A stretch of DNA of 64,000 nucleotides from Marinobacterium jannaschii DSM 6295 (lineage in GTDB: Bacteria > Pseudomonadota > Gammaproteobacteria > Pseudomonadales > Balneatricaceae), in contig NZ_KK211068.1 of assembly GCF_000620085.1 (NCBI RefSeq), positions 84,256 through 148,255 of the forward strand, given 5' to 3'. The translations under genes were made by a program, and so were the position numbers. The stretch's first letter is position 1, and the number at the start of each line of letters is the position of its first letter. Shown here in pieces: positions 8,684 through 19,403 of this stretch. Below the pieces are notes generated by a model. It did no database searches. It was not told where the DNA came from and saw nothing but the letters and a program-made list of their open reading frames with translations.

Positions 8684-9306
8684 TTGACCTTTATACCTGG
8701 GCAACACCGAACGGCCGTAAGGTCTCGATCATGCTGGAGGCCGTCGCGCTTGAATACCGGGTAAAGCCCATCGATATTCTCCATGATGATCAGTTCAAAG
8801 CCGACTTCCTGGCGATCAGCCCCAACAATAAAATCCCTGCCATTGTGGATAACGATGGCCCGGACGGCCAGCCTGTCTCAGTGTTTGAGAGCGGTGCCAT
8901 ACTGCTCTACCTGGCTGAAAAAACTGCCCGCTTCCTGCCTCAGGCACCACGCCTGCGCCTTGAATGCATGCAGTGGCTGATGTGGCAGATGGGCGGGTTC
9001 GGCCCCTTTCTCGGCCAGGCTCACCACTTCAACCGTTTTGCACCAGAGCCGGTCCCCTATGCGATTCAGCGTTACAATAAAGAAGCGCAGCGACTGTGGC
9101 AGGTACTCGATACCCAGCTGAACGGACAGGCGTTTATTATCGGGGACAGCCTGTCGATTGCCGACTTTGCCATCTACCCCTGGGCTGCACGCTTTGCCTG
9201 GCAAAAGGTCGATCCGGCGGACTATCCTGCCGTTGCAGGCTGGATGGCTCGCATGGAAGCCATGGATTTCGTGCAGCGGGGCATGCAGGTGCCCGGGCCA
9301 GGCTGA
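8680..9306 (+). CDS. Glutathione S-transferase, YfcG/Nu-class-like
   Basis: 208 aa. The N-terminal thioredoxin-like domain starts MIDLYTWATPNGRKVSIMLE; the T-P-N-G-R-K element is the active-site loop of the YfcG/YghU (Nu-class) GSTs, which have disulfide-bond reductase activity. SPNNKIPAIVD supplies the cis-Pro and SVFESGAILLYLAEK the Glu-Ser that binds the glutathione gamma-glutamyl group. The helical C-terminal domain (from about 90) includes MQWLMWQMGGFGPFLGQAHHF, a YfcG-like signature. It overlaps the preceding gene by 4 bp. Cytoplasmic. Confidence 0.88.
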   Translation: MIDLYTWATPNGRKVSIMLEAVALEYRVKPIDILHDDQFKADFLAISPNNKIPAIVDNDGPDGQPVSVFESGAILLYLAEKTARFLPQAPRLRLECMQWLMWQMGGFGPFLGQAHHFNRFAPEPVPYAIQRYNKEAQRLWQVLDTQLNGQAFIIGDSLSIADFAIYPWAARFAWQKVDPADYPAVAGWMARMEAMDFVQRGMQVPGPG

Positions 9307-9436
9307 CTGCCTCCGGGATTCATCAAACTATCCTCAATCCTTAACCCGACGGTCACAGCCAGGCCAGAAGATGCAGCCACTGTTGACCGGATAATAGCGT
9401 CCTGCAAAACAGTACCCTGAGCCAGAGGAGGACTCC

Positions 9437-10159
9437 ATGATCGCTGATCGTATAATCGGACACCGTGGCGTCGCCAGCCTGGCGGCAGAAAACACCCTGG
9501 GATCAATCAGACAGGCCGCCCGCCTTGGCCTCCGCTGGATAGAGCTCGATACCACCCTGCTGGGTGATAACACCCCGGTACTGAGCCATGACAACAGCCT
9601 CGACCGCTGTACCGATCAGCAGGGACTGTTGCAACACCTCAGCCTCCCTGAACTGAACCAGATCAACGCCACCGCACTGTTTCAGGACTCTCCTGCCGAG
9701 CCGCTGCCAACACTGCAGCAGGCACTCACCCTGGTCCAGCAACTGGGACTGAACCTGAACCTGGAGATCAAAGGCTTCGACCTGCCCCCGGATCAGGTGG
9801 CAGAGGTGATCTGTAACGCCCTTGAACAGCACTGGGATAACCGCTGCAGCCTGCTGATCAGCAGCTTCGACTTTGAGGTGTTGCTGGCTGTGCGGCGACT
9901 CGACCCCTGCCCGCAGATCGGCGTACTGTTTGAGGCGATCCCCGACGACTGGCTCGGCTATATGCAGGCCGTTGATGCCGCCAGCCTGCATTGCGACTGG
10001 GAGCAGCTGAGCTTTCGTCAGGCACAGGCGGTGAAACAGGCCGGTTATGACCTCTACTGCTACACCTGCAACGATACGGAGCAGGCACGGCGCCTGTTCA
10101 GTATCGGCGTCGACGGCATTTTTACCGACTGCCCACAAGATTTGCTGGAGCAGGTCTGA
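9437..10159 (+). CDS. ugpQ: Glycerophosphodiester phosphodiesterase
   Basis: 240 aa, no signal peptide, so it is the cytoplasmic UgpQ type rather than the periplasmic GlpQ. It hydrolyses glycerophosphodiesters from lipid turnover to glycerol-3-phosphate and an alcohol. Motifs visible: IIGHRGVASLAAENTLGSI (catalytic His and Asn), IELDTTLLGDNTPVLSHD (metal-binding Glu/Asp and catalytic His), LNLEIKG, and the C-terminal YTCNDTEQARRLFSIGVDGIFTDCP. AGAGGAGG is placed 5-6 nt before the ATG. It appears to be transcribed alone or with the small dioxygenase-like gene downstream. Confidence 0.9.
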   Translation: MIADRIIGHRGVASLAAENTLGSIRQAARLGLRWIELDTTLLGDNTPVLSHDNSLDRCTDQQGLLQHLSLPELNQINATALFQDSPAEPLPTLQQALTLVQQLGLNLNLEIKGFDLPPDQVAEVICNALEQHWDNRCSLLISSFDFEVLLAVRRLDPCPQIGVLFEAIPDDWLGYMQAVDAASLHCDWEQLSFRQAQAVKQAGYDLYCYTCNDTEQARRLFSIGVDGIFTDCPQDLLEQV

Positions 10160-10282
10160 TCGCCGAATCCGGCCTTTATTCCCCCCGGGGCAACAGACTG
10201 TTGACCACAATCGGGCTGCACCCGCTACCCGCGGGCTTTAAACTGGAAGCCTCTTATCAACAGCGGTCCAGTGTTTCAGCTT

Positions 10283-10618
10283 ATGCAGACAATCAGCGGT
10301 TACCATGCACATATTTACTTCGATGCCGACAGCTATGCGCAGGCGGAATCCCTCTGCCTGGAGGCCCAGCGCCGTTTCGATCTGGAGATGGGGCGCATGC
10401 ACCGTAAACCGGTTGGGCCACACCCGCACTGGAGCTGCCAGCTGTCCTTCGGGCCGGATACCTTTGCCAGCCTGATCCCCTGGCTGTCCCTCAACCGCAA
10501 TGGACTGGATATTTTTATCCACCCGATTACCGGGAACCACTTGCTGGACCATTCCGACCACGCCCTCTGGATGGGTACACAGCAGCCCCTGAAGCTGGAT
10601 ATGTTCCGCACGGCCTGA
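10283..10618 (+). CDS. DOPA 4,5-dioxygenase family protein
   Basis: 111 aa. The sequence from GYHAHIYFDADSY through GPHPHWSCQLSF and GLDIFIHPITGNHLLDHSDHALWMG contains the conserved His positions of the DOPA-dioxygenase family, a small vicinal-oxygen-chelate-like fold. Bacterial members are widespread with unclear physiology; extradiol cleavage of an aromatic diol is the family precedent. A GTG four codons upstream (10271) is an alternative start; I chose the ATG because homologues start close to the G-Y-H-A-H motif. It lies between the glycerophosphodiesterase and the helicase gene. Confidence 0.82.
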   Translation: MQTISGYHAHIYFDADSYAQAESLCLEAQRRFDLEMGRMHRKPVGPHPHWSCQLSFGPDTFASLIPWLSLNRNGLDIFIHPITGNHLLDHSDHALWMGTQQPLKLDMFRTA

Positions 10619-10646
10619 GCATTCAGAAACGGTCTGCAGACGCTTC

Positions 10647-10655
10647 TGCTATAAT
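10647..10655 (+). promoter_or_regulatory. Extended -10 promoter for the DEAD-box helicase gene
   Basis: TGCTATAAT is a perfect extended -10 element (TGn-TATAAT) about 33 bp before the helicase start codon. No good -35 is visible at the usual spacing, which is compatible with an extended -10 promoter. Confidence 0.6.
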
Positions 10656-10687
10656 CGCCTTTTTTGCGGTTTCAGACAGGTTTAATG

Positions 10688-11980
10688 ATGTCCTCTTTCA
10701 AGTCTCTGGGTGTAAATGAATGCCTTCAGAACACCCTTCTCGAACTCGGCTATAAGCAGCCCACACAGATCCAGATCCAGTGTTTCCCACTGGTGATGAC
10801 TGGCAGAGACCTGATGGCGGAATCCCAGACCGGGACCGGCAAGACCGCCGCCTTTGCCCTGCCGCTGCTGCAACGTCATGCGGAGTGCCTCTCAGAAGCG
10901 GAGATCCGTCCTATCCGCTCCCTGATACTGGTGCCCACCCGGGAGCTGGCCATTCAGGTTGAAGAGAGCTTTCGCAAATACAGCGCCGGCCTCGGCCTGC
11001 GCTGCGCGGCCGTCTATGGCGGCGTGGCACCGGAAACCCAGGCCCGTCGCCTGAAACGCGGTGCCGACCTGCTGGTCGCCACACCCGGCCGGCTGCAGGA
11101 GATGCTGCGGCATCAGGTCTTCGACCTTAAGGGTCTGGAGACGCTGGTACTGGATGAAGCCGACCGGATGCTGGACCTGGGCTTTATTGACGATATCCGC
11201 CGTCTGATGCGGTTTATGCCGAAGCAACGTCAGACCCTGCTCTACTCGGCAACCTTCTCCGGCGAGATCGAAAAGCTTGCCCGCGACCTGCTGGACAAGC
11301 CTGAACGCATTACCGCCACTAAACGCAACTCTGCCGCCAACAAAGTGCAGCAGATCGCTTACGGGGTCGAGCAGCGCGACAAGGCCGAGATCCTCAGCTA
11401 TCTGATTCAGGGCGGCAGCTGGAAACAGGTACTGGTATTTGTCCGCACCAAGAAACGGGTAGATATGGTCACTGAGCACCTGCAGGCGGAGGGGATCGAG
11501 GCCGGCTCCATTCACGGTGATAAGAGCCAGCGTGAGCGCAGCCAGACCCTGGAACGTTTTAAGCAGGGCAAACTGCGGGTACTGGTCGCCACCGATGTCG
11601 CTGCCCGGGGACTGGATATCGACGCCCTGCCCAGGGTGGTCAACTTCGACCTGCCACAGCAGCCGGAAGCCTATATTCACCGAATCGGCCGTACCGGACG
11701 CGCCAACAGCTCAGGCCAGGCGATCTCCTTTGTCGCCCCCGATGAACATAAGCTGGTAGCCGAAATTGAAGCGCTGATGAAGCGGCCGCTGAAACTGAAG
11801 CCGGTACCGTATTTTGATAACGGCGTTGAAATGCCGGCGGCAGCACTGCCCGAACAGGGCCGGCGCAGGAAAGCCACCAAGGTTGCCACACCGAAAAAAC
11901 CGGCGGTGCCGGAATATGTCGCCAGTGACGCCCCCAGCGTGCGCCCGTCGATCTTCGGCGGCGGACGTAAAAAACGCTAG
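10688..11980 (+). CDS. rhlE: DEAD-box ATP-dependent RNA helicase, RhlE type
   Basis: 430 aa from ATG 10688 (ATG 10685 adjacent; an upstream TTG is less likely). All DEAD-box motifs are present: Q-motif (FKSLGV...GYKQPTQIQ), motif I AQTGTGKT variant SQTGTGKT, Ia PTRELAIQ, Ib TPGRL, II DEAD, III SAT, IV VFVRTKKR, V ATDVAARGLDI and VI HRIGRTGR. The C-terminal 50 residues are basic (RRRKATKVATPKKP, GGGRKKR), an RNA-binding tail typical of RhlE. It acts in ribosome assembly or RNA turnover. ACAGG precedes the start, and an extended -10 promoter and a bidirectional terminator bracket it as a single-gene unit. Confidence 0.92.
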   Translation: MSSFKSLGVNECLQNTLLELGYKQPTQIQIQCFPLVMTGRDLMAESQTGTGKTAAFALPLLQRHAECLSEAEIRPIRSLILVPTRELAIQVEESFRKYSAGLGLRCAAVYGGVAPETQARRLKRGADLLVATPGRLQEMLRHQVFDLKGLETLVLDEADRMLDLGFIDDIRRLMRFMPKQRQTLLYSATFSGEIEKLARDLLDKPERITATKRNSAANKVQQIAYGVEQRDKAEILSYLIQGGSWKQVLVFVRTKKRVDMVTEHLQAEGIEAGSIHGDKSQRERSQTLERFKQGKLRVLVATDVAARGLDIDALPRVVNFDLPQQPEAYIHRIGRTGRANSSGQAISFVAPDEHKLVAEIEALMKRPLKLKPVPYFDNGVEMPAAALPEQGRRRKATKVATPKKPAVPEYVASDAPSVRPSIFGGGRKKR

Positions 11981-12032
11981 CCCTGTCGTCCAGAGAGGCC
12001 GGATAAGGTCGGCGCGATAAATCGCAGGCACA

Positions 12033-12062
12033 AAAAAGCCGTATCAGAAGATACGGCTTTTT
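12033..12062. terminator. Bidirectional intrinsic terminator between rhlE and adk
   Basis: Perfect hairpin: 13-nt arms at 12033-12045 and 12050-12062 (GCCGTATC stem core, loop AGAA) flanked by A5 and T5, so it can terminate both convergent genes. Confidence 0.92.
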
Positions 12063-12081
12063 ACGTTCTGCAGCGGCGGAA

Positions 12082-13067
<986 letters not shown>

Positions 13068-15674
13068 CTAACCGGTATTGCGCATACCGGCGGAGATTCC
13101 AGCCATAGTAACCATTAACGCCTGCTCCAGACGCTTGTCCGGTTCAGTGCGGTCACGGTCAAGCAGTTCGGCCTGCAGGAAGTGCAGCGGGTCGATGTAG
13201 GGGTTGCGGACATCGATGGACTGGCGGATCACCGGATTGTCGACAAGCAGCTGATCCTGTTGCTTGATCCGGTTGATCAGCCCGGGCATCGACTGCAGCC
13301 GGCTGCGCATACTGGACCCCAGCACCCGCAGCTCTTCCGACACCAGCCGCTCCTCATAGTAGGCGGCGATACTGCTATCACTCTTCGCCAGTACCATCTC
13401 CAGCATATCGATATTGGCGCGGAAAAACGGCCAGTCACGGTACATGGTGCGGATCAGCTGTTCCTGGCCACCGTCCAGAGCCGCCGCCAGTGCCCGGTCA
13501 GATCCCAGCCAGGCCGGCAGCATCAGGCGTATCTGGGTCCAGGCAAAGATCCAGGGGATCGCCCGCAGGCTTTCCACACCGCCGTCCTGGCGACGCTTGG
13601 CCGGCCGTGAGCCCAGCGGCAGCTTGGCCAGCTCCTGTTCCGGCGTTGCCGCCCGGAAATAGGGTACAAACTGCGGATCGTTGCGCACCACCGCCCGGTA
13701 CTCCTGCAGGCCGCGTGCGGCCAGTTGTTCCATCTGCTCGCGCCAAGCCGGATCAGGGGCGGCTGGCGGTGCCAGTGTGGCCTCAAGTACCGCCCCGGCA
13801 TAGAGTTCGAGGTTGCGACAGGCGATCTCAGGAATACCGAACTTGAAACGGATCATCTCGCCCTGCTCGGTCACGCGCAGGCTGCCCGCCACCGAGCCCG
13901 GGGGCTGGGACAGAATGGCGGTGTGACTTGGGCCACCTCCGCGGCCGACCGTTCCACCGCGGCCATGGAACAGTGTGAGGTTGACGCCGTGTTCCCGGCA
14001 GAGCGATGTCAGCCCCTCCTGCGCCTTGTACTGGCCCCAGGCGGCGGCCAGCTGACCGGCATCCTTGGCCGAATCCGAGTAGCCGATCATCACCTCCTGA
14101 TGGCCGGCGGTGTAGTTCTTATACCAGTCGACCCTCAGCAGGGCGTCGATGCAGTCACGGGCATTATTGAGGTCATCCAGCGTCTCGAACAGTGGCACCA
14201 CGCGCATGTTGTGGCGAATGCCCTGCTCCTGCAGCAGCAGAATCACCGCCAGCACGTCGGAAGGCTGAGCGGCCATGGAGATCACGTAGGAACCGAGGCC
14301 GTTCTGCGCTGACCGGGCCACCACTTTGCAGGTATCCAGCACCTCCTGCACCTCAGCCGAGGGGGTCCAGTTACGCGGGAGCAAAGGACGCCGGCTGCGC
14401 AGCTCGTTCAGCAGGTAGTTCTGCCGCCCCTCCTCGGTCCAGCTGGTATAGGAGCCCATGCCGTAAAACTGGCAGATCTCCTCAAACACCTGGGCATGGC
14501 GATCCGAACTCTGACGGATATCCAGTTTCACCAGGGTCAGGCCGAAACAGGCAATACGGCGGATAATATCCTCCAGCGCCCCTTCGGCGATAATGCCCAT
14601 GCCGCACTCGTGCAGCGAACGATGGCATAACATCAGCGGCTGCAGCAGGTCATCTTCATTCAGCATCAGGTTAGTGTCGTCAGCCACTTCGCCCTTCAGC
14701 TGCGCCTCGGCCCAGGCTTTGGTCGCCTGCAGCCGCAGACGCACCCGGCTCAGCAACTCGCGGTACGGCTCGGCACAGTCACCGACGATGGTGCGCAGCT
14801 CGGCATTAGCCTGAAACATCGATAATTCGGAACGCAGGCTGTCGATATCACGAAGATACAGATCGGCCGCCATCCAACGCGACAGCAACAGCACATCGCG
14901 GGTCACGCTGGCGGTAACGTTGGGGTTGCCGTCACGGTCACCGCCCATCCAGGAGGCAAAACGCACCGGCGAGCAGTCCAGCGGCAGGCGCTCGCCGAGG
15001 GTCTCATCCAGCTGGGCATCGAGGCGGCGCAGGAAGTCAGGTACCGCCCGCCAGAGACTGTTCTCGATCACAGCAAAGCCCCACTTGGCCTCTTCCACCG
15101 GCGTCGGGCGCTGCTTACGGATCTCATCGGTGTGCCAGATCTGGCTGATCAGCTGGTTCAGGCGCTGATCGACTGTTTCCCCCTGGTCCATCCGCCGCAG
15201 GCAATCGGCGATATCGTCAAATTTCTGGATCAGGGTACGGCGATTGACTTCGGTAGGGTGGGCGGTCAGGACCAGTTCGACCTGTTGTTCGCCCAGGGCT
15301 TCGGCAATCTGAGCGGCGCTGAAGCCCTGCTGTTTCAGGCGGGCAAACAGGCTGCACAGGGAATCCGGGGTGCAGATATCGGTCGCTTCCAGGCGACGGC
15401 GCACCCGGTGGTGTTCTTCGGCAATATTGGCAAGGTTCAGAAACTGGGTAAAGGCGCGGGATACCGCCAGTGCATCGTCTTTATCCAGTGTCCGCAGGGT
15501 CTGCAACAGCGCTTCCCGTTCCGGATGATCGGCATTACGACCGTCCTTTGCCAGCTTCCGCACCTGCTCAATGGTCGCCAGCAGTTCTGCCCCGCGATGG
15601 GTTTCTATGGTACGTCCCAGGCTCGCCCCCAGCATCCGTACGTTATCGCGCAGCGCTTCGTTCAGATCCATCAT
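13068..15674 (-). CDS. ppc: Phosphoenolpyruvate carboxylase
   Basis: 868 aa, in the usual range for bacterial PEPC. It carboxylates PEP with bicarbonate to oxaloacetate, replenishing the TCA cycle. Seen: the catalytic-His motif LTAHPTEVNRRT at about residue 135, SWMGGDRDGNPNVT, the second active-site block LFHGRGGTVGRGGGPSH, the FKFGIPEIA loop, and the absolutely conserved C-terminal end finishing GMRNTG. AGGAGG stands 6 nt before the first of two consecutive ATGs (15674 and 15671). It is a single-gene unit with its own terminator. Allosteric control by acetyl-CoA and aspartate is expected from the family and cannot be read here. Confidence 0.97.
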   Translation of the reverse strand: MMDLNEALRDNVRMLGASLGRTIETHRGAELLATIEQVRKLAKDGRNADHPEREALLQTLRTLDKDDALAVSRAFTQFLNLANIAEEHHRVRRRLEATDICTPDSLCSLFARLKQQGFSAAQIAEALGEQQVELVLTAHPTEVNRRTLIQKFDDIADCLRRMDQGETVDQRLNQLISQIWHTDEIRKQRPTPVEEAKWGFAVIENSLWRAVPDFLRRLDAQLDETLGERLPLDCSPVRFASWMGGDRDGNPNVTASVTRDVLLLSRWMAADLYLRDIDSLRSELSMFQANAELRTIVGDCAEPYRELLSRVRLRLQATKAWAEAQLKGEVADDTNLMLNEDDLLQPLMLCHRSLHECGMGIIAEGALEDIIRRIACFGLTLVKLDIRQSSDRHAQVFEEICQFYGMGSYTSWTEEGRQNYLLNELRSRRPLLPRNWTPSAEVQEVLDTCKVVARSAQNGLGSYVISMAAQPSDVLAVILLLQEQGIRHNMRVVPLFETLDDLNNARDCIDALLRVDWYKNYTAGHQEVMIGYSDSAKDAGQLAAAWGQYKAQEGLTSLCREHGVNLTLFHGRGGTVGRGGGPSHTAILSQPPGSVAGSLRVTEQGEMIRFKFGIPEIACRNLELYAGAVLEATLAPPAAPDPAWREQMEQLAARGLQEYRAVVRNDPQFVPYFRAATPEQELAKLPLGSRPAKRRQDGGVESLRAIPWIFAWTQIRLMLPAWLGSDRALAAALDGGQEQLIRTMYRDWPFFRANIDMLEMVLAKSDSSIAAYYEERLVSEELRVLGSSMRSRLQSMPGLINRIKQQDQLLVDNPVIRQSIDVRNPYIDPLHFLQAELLDRDRTEPDKRLEQALMVTMAGISAGMRNTG

Positions 15675-15937
15675 CGATCACCTCCTGATGAAGCCGGTTC
15701 GGCGACAGGCTGCCACCAGACCATTGAAATAATGGGATTCTGTGCAGTACTTCTGCGCCGGACCAGCCGTTTTTAAGAGTATCTTCACCGATCCTAACGC
15801 AGGGACGGCCAAGTTACACCCCCTCTAAAGTGGATCTATGCTGCATCGCAACATAGGTCTTTGGTAGAGAATGAACGCCACAGATGACAGAAAAGTGACT
15901 GAGGCCAGCTTCTGAAAAGCGGCCTCAGGAGATGGGA

Positions 15938-16318
15938 TCAGCGTCCCAGAAGGCTGTTGAGGCGTTCCAGCTGGCGCCGGGCAATGGCTTCGTTTTCGTA
16001 CAGAACCTGCCACTGCTGACCGCTGCTGGTGCTGAGTTCGATACGGAAGCGGCTGTCAGTCTGGGTGCCGGAATCATAGCCATATTCAGCCGCAACGATA
16101 TCGGCAAAGGCGACCCGGCTGGCCTGCGAGGGTGTGACCAGCGCCACTTGCTTTGCAGCCAGATCCAGCAGCAAGCGGGGCTGGCCCTTGAGATCTTCGC
16201 TGATCTGAAAGCCCTGCTTCTGCAACTGGGCCAGCTGGTCCTGGCTACGCTGCCAGTTCCAGTACGCCAGCGCGGCCATCACCACAACCGCCAGGATAAA
16301 CCAGTGTAATCCGCTCAT
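15938..16318 (-). CDS. Small membrane-anchored hypothetical protein, mazG operon
   Basis: 126 aa from ATG 16318, which overlaps the mazG stop (TGATG) and is preceded by AAGGAG inside mazG. Residues about 4-20 are one transmembrane helix (LHWFILAVVVMAALAYW), then a short coiled stretch (QRSQDQLAQLQKQ) and a globular C-terminal domain of about 90 residues without a recognised family. Translational coupling to mazG suggests co-expression, but the function is unknown. The chain ends in the arginine-containing helix NEAIARRQLERLNSLLGR. Confidence 0.75.
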   Translation of the reverse strand: MSGLHWFILAVVVMAALAYWNWQRSQDQLAQLQKQGFQISEDLKGQPRLLLDLAAKQVALVTPSQASRVAFADIVAAEYGYDSGTQTDSRFRIELSTSSGQQWQVLYENEAIARRQLERLNSLLGR

Positions 16319-17130
16319 CAGAGTCCCTTCTCCTTGGCTTCGTCCCAGAATCCGTCCAGCTCGTCCAGGGTAAACTGCTGCCACTCGCGGTCGGATTCCA
16401 CCACCCGGTCTTCAACATGGGCAAAGCGGCGTTCAAATTTACGGTTGGTATAGCGCAGGGCGCTTTCCGGGTTCACCTCCAGGTGACGCGCCAGGTTCAC
16501 CTGGGCAAAGATCATATCGCCCAGCTCGTGCTCGATTTCGATCTGATCACCGGCGGCGATCGCTTCACGCAGTTCGGCGATCTCCTCTTCGATCTTATCC
16601 AGCACCAGCAGGGGGTCATTCCAGTCAAAGCCCACTTTACTGGCGCGGGACTGCAGTTTAACGGCACGGTTCAGTGCCGGCAGCGCCTGCGGGATATCAT
16701 CCAGCACCCGCTTGCTGGCCTTCTCGACCCGCTCCTGCTGCTTGATCTTCTCCCAGGTGCCCTTGATCTGCTCATCGCTGATATCGCTGCCGCTGCGGCG
16801 TGACTGCAATGTGCCTTCGGGAAATACATGGGGATGACGGCGTACCAGCTTGCGCACCAGGTTATCGACGATAGCGCCGAAGTCGAAGCGCGACTGCTCC
16901 TCACCCAGGCGGGCATAGAAGATGACCTGAAACAGCAGGTCGCCCAGCTCATCCTTCAGATGCGGCCAGTTCTGCTGTTCGATGGTGTCAGCCACTTCAT
17001 AGGCCTCTTCCAGCGTATGCGGCACTATACTGGCGAAGTCCTGCTTCAGGTCCCAGGGACAACCATCCCCGGGATCCCGCAACCGGGCCATCAGATAGAG
17101 CAGATCCTCGAGTCCGTACTGATCGCTCAT
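16318..17130 (-). CDS. mazG: Nucleoside triphosphate pyrophosphohydrolase MazG
   Basis: 270 aa, standard for the two-domain MazG, which hydrolyses (d)NTPs to NMP and PPi and limits ppGpp-linked effects. The first MazG domain carries CPWDLKQDFASIVPHTLEEAYEV and DELGDLLFQVIFYARLGEE (the EExxE and ExxD metal ligands). The second carries KVGFDWNDPLLVLDKIEEEIAEL and HELGDMIFAQVNLARHL. It overlaps relA by one base (TGATG) and continues into a small membrane protein gene, so the three form an operon. relA-mazG pairing is conserved in gammaproteobacteria. Confidence 0.95.
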   Translation of the reverse strand: MSDQYGLEDLLYLMARLRDPGDGCPWDLKQDFASIVPHTLEEAYEVADTIEQQNWPHLKDELGDLLFQVIFYARLGEEQSRFDFGAIVDNLVRKLVRRHPHVFPEGTLQSRRSGSDISDEQIKGTWEKIKQQERVEKASKRVLDDIPQALPALNRAVKLQSRASKVGFDWNDPLLVLDKIEEEIAELREAIAAGDQIEIEHELGDMIFAQVNLARHLEVNPESALRYTNRKFERRFAHVEDRVVESDREWQQFTLDELDGFWDEAKEKGL

Positions 17131-19403
17131 CAGCTGTGAACTCCGCTGCGCTGGCGGCGGACATCAATCACGTTCGGTACCTGATTGATCTTATCCATGA
17201 TCTTACCCAGCAGGTCGAGGCGGGCAATCTCGATGGTGATCGACAGTTTCGCCGTGTTACTGCTCTTATCGGTCAGGGTGTGCGCCGCCATGACGTTGAG
17301 GCGCTCCTCGGCCAGCAGGATCATAATATCGCGCAGCAGCCCCGGACGGTCGAAGGATTCGATCGAGATATCCACCGGGTAGGTGGTCTCGCCCTCTTCA
17401 CCCCAGTCTACTTCCAGCAGCCGGCCCGGCTCGCGCTGGCGCAGTTCCAGCAGGTTGCGGCAGTCTTCGCGGTGGATCGAGACGCCACGCCCCTGAGTGA
17501 TGTAGCCGCCGATCGGATCGCCCGGCACCGGCTGGCAGCAGGTGGCGATATTGGTCAGCAGGTTACCGACACCTTCGATGCGGATACCGGCGTCACCGCT
17601 GCGCGCTTCCGCGATGCTGCCCGGCAGGGCCAGATCCAGCTGTTCGTCGTGCTCGACGCCTGGCCGTTCGACCTGACGCTGGGCACCGGAAATAATCTGC
17701 GACAGACGGATATCCCCGGCCCCGAGGGCCGCAAACATATCCTCAGCGGTTTTGTAGTTGACGCTGCCAGCCACCTTGCGGATATCTATCTCTTCCTGAT
17801 CCAGCGCCAGGCGCTTGAATTCACGGTCGACAATCTTACGTCCGGCGTCGGCGTTCTTATCCTTATCCTGTTCTTTAAACCAGTGCGCAACTTTGGCTCG
17901 GGCGCGGGAGGTGGTGACATACCCCAGGTTCGGGTTCAGCCAGTCACGGCGCGGACGCTCTTCGTTGTCGGTCAGGATAGTAACCTGATCACCGGTACGC
18001 AGCTGGGTGGTCAGGGAGACGATACGACCATTAACCTTGGCACCGCGGCAACGATGTCCGACCTCGGTGTGTACCCGGTAGGCGAAGTCCACCGGCGTGG
18101 CGCCGTTTGGCAGGTCGATCACATGTCCGTCAGGCGTGAAGACATAGAGGCGGTCCTGCACGATATCGGCGCGCAGCATATCGCCAAAGCCTTCGCTCTC
18201 ACCCAGGTCTTCATGCCATTCGAGCACCTGACGCAGCCAGGCGATCTTATCTTCATAGGCGTCGCTGCTGGTCTTGGTATCGGTTCCCTTATAGAGGTGG
18301 TGGGCACAGACGCCCAGCTCCGCCTCCTCATGCATTTCAAAGGTCCGGATCTGGATCTCCAGTACCTTACCTTCAGGGCCGAATACGGCGGTATGCAGTG
18401 AGCGGTAGCCGTTCGGTTTCGGCGAGGCGATATAGTCATCGAACTCGTGGGGAATGTTGCGCCACAGACCATGCACGATACCCAGAACCGTGTAACAGTC
18501 GCGGATCTCCGGCACCAGGATACGCACTGCACGGACATCATAGACCTGGCTGAAGTCGATGTTCTTGCGCTGCATTTTGCGCCAGATACTGTAGATATGC
18601 TTGGCCCGGCCGTTCACTTCACCGTCGATACTGGCTTCGCCCAGTTTCTGTTCCAGCAGCGAAACCATGGTATTGATAAAGCCCTGCCGGTCGAGACGTT
18701 TCTCATCCAGCAACTGGGCAATATGCTTGTAATCGTTCGGCTTGAGGTAACGGAATGAGAGGTCTTCCAGCTCCCATTTGATATGCCCGATCCCCAGCCG
18801 GTGGGCCAGCGGGGCATAGATATCAAACACTTCGCGTGCCACCAGGTAGCGTTTACGTCGGCTACCCTCTTTCACGGCACGGATGGCGCAGGTACGCTCG
18901 GCGATCTTAATCAGTGCCACGCGCACATCATCGATCATCGCCACCAGCATCTTGCGGATGTTATCTACCTGGGCAAAACCGCTGCCCAGCACCAGTTCTT
19001 CTGAGCGCGGATTCTTACGGCTGCCAATCGCAGCCATCTGCAGCACGCCGTCGATCAGCTTGGCGATCGGCGTACCAAATTCCTTACGAATGCGCTCAAT
19101 GCTGAGCTTGCCTTCCCGCACACTGCGATAGAGCACCCCAGCCACCAGCGTATCCTGGTCCTGCTGCAGTTCAACCAGAATCTGGGTCATCTCCAGACCG
19201 GTCAGCAGACTGCCCTGGGTATTTTTCGACCAGACATCTTCGTTAGGCGATACGCGGTCCTGCGCCTGCTGCACAAGCTCGCAGGCCTGACGAAGCTGTT
19301 CAATATTCTCGATATCCATCTGGCTCTGCAGCTGCTCAAGCCAGATATCTAAATCTACACTGCCATCCTCGCGGATGTATTGATCTTCACGAACCTTAAC
19401 CAT
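17130..19403 (-). CDS. relA: GTP pyrophosphokinase RelA
   Basis: 757 aa from ATG 19403; the frame extends 12 codons upstream, but MVKVREDQYIREDG matches the family start. It makes (p)ppGpp on stalled ribosomes. Order: pseudo-hydrolase HD-like domain (about 60-200, with the HD residues replaced, so no hydrolase activity is expected), synthetase domain with YSIWRKMQRK and DDYIASPKPNGYRSLHT, TGS domain (VFTPDGHVIDLPNGATPVDFAY), a zinc-finger/helical region with the conserved Cys-Cys in IATCCQPVPGD, and a C-terminal ACT domain (ISIESFDRPGLLRDIM). Absence of the HD pair separates it from SpoT. It heads the relA-mazG operon. Confidence 0.95.
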   Translation of the reverse strand: MVKVREDQYIREDGSVDLDIWLEQLQSQMDIENIEQLRQACELVQQAQDRVSPNEDVWSKNTQGSLLTGLEMTQILVELQQDQDTLVAGVLYRSVREGKLSIERIRKEFGTPIAKLIDGVLQMAAIGSRKNPRSEELVLGSGFAQVDNIRKMLVAMIDDVRVALIKIAERTCAIRAVKEGSRRKRYLVAREVFDIYAPLAHRLGIGHIKWELEDLSFRYLKPNDYKHIAQLLDEKRLDRQGFINTMVSLLEQKLGEASIDGEVNGRAKHIYSIWRKMQRKNIDFSQVYDVRAVRILVPEIRDCYTVLGIVHGLWRNIPHEFDDYIASPKPNGYRSLHTAVFGPEGKVLEIQIRTFEMHEEAELGVCAHHLYKGTDTKTSSDAYEDKIAWLRQVLEWHEDLGESEGFGDMLRADIVQDRLYVFTPDGHVIDLPNGATPVDFAYRVHTEVGHRCRGAKVNGRIVSLTTQLRTGDQVTILTDNEERPRRDWLNPNLGYVTTSRARAKVAHWFKEQDKDKNADAGRKIVDREFKRLALDQEEIDIRKVAGSVNYKTAEDMFAALGAGDIRLSQIISGAQRQVERPGVEHDEQLDLALPGSIAEARSGDAGIRIEGVGNLLTNIATCCQPVPGDPIGGYITQGRGVSIHREDCRNLLELRQREPGRLLEVDWGEEGETTYPVDISIESFDRPGLLRDIMILLAEERLNVMAAHTLTDKSSNTAKLSITIEIARLDLLGKIMDKINQVPNVIDVRRQRSGVHS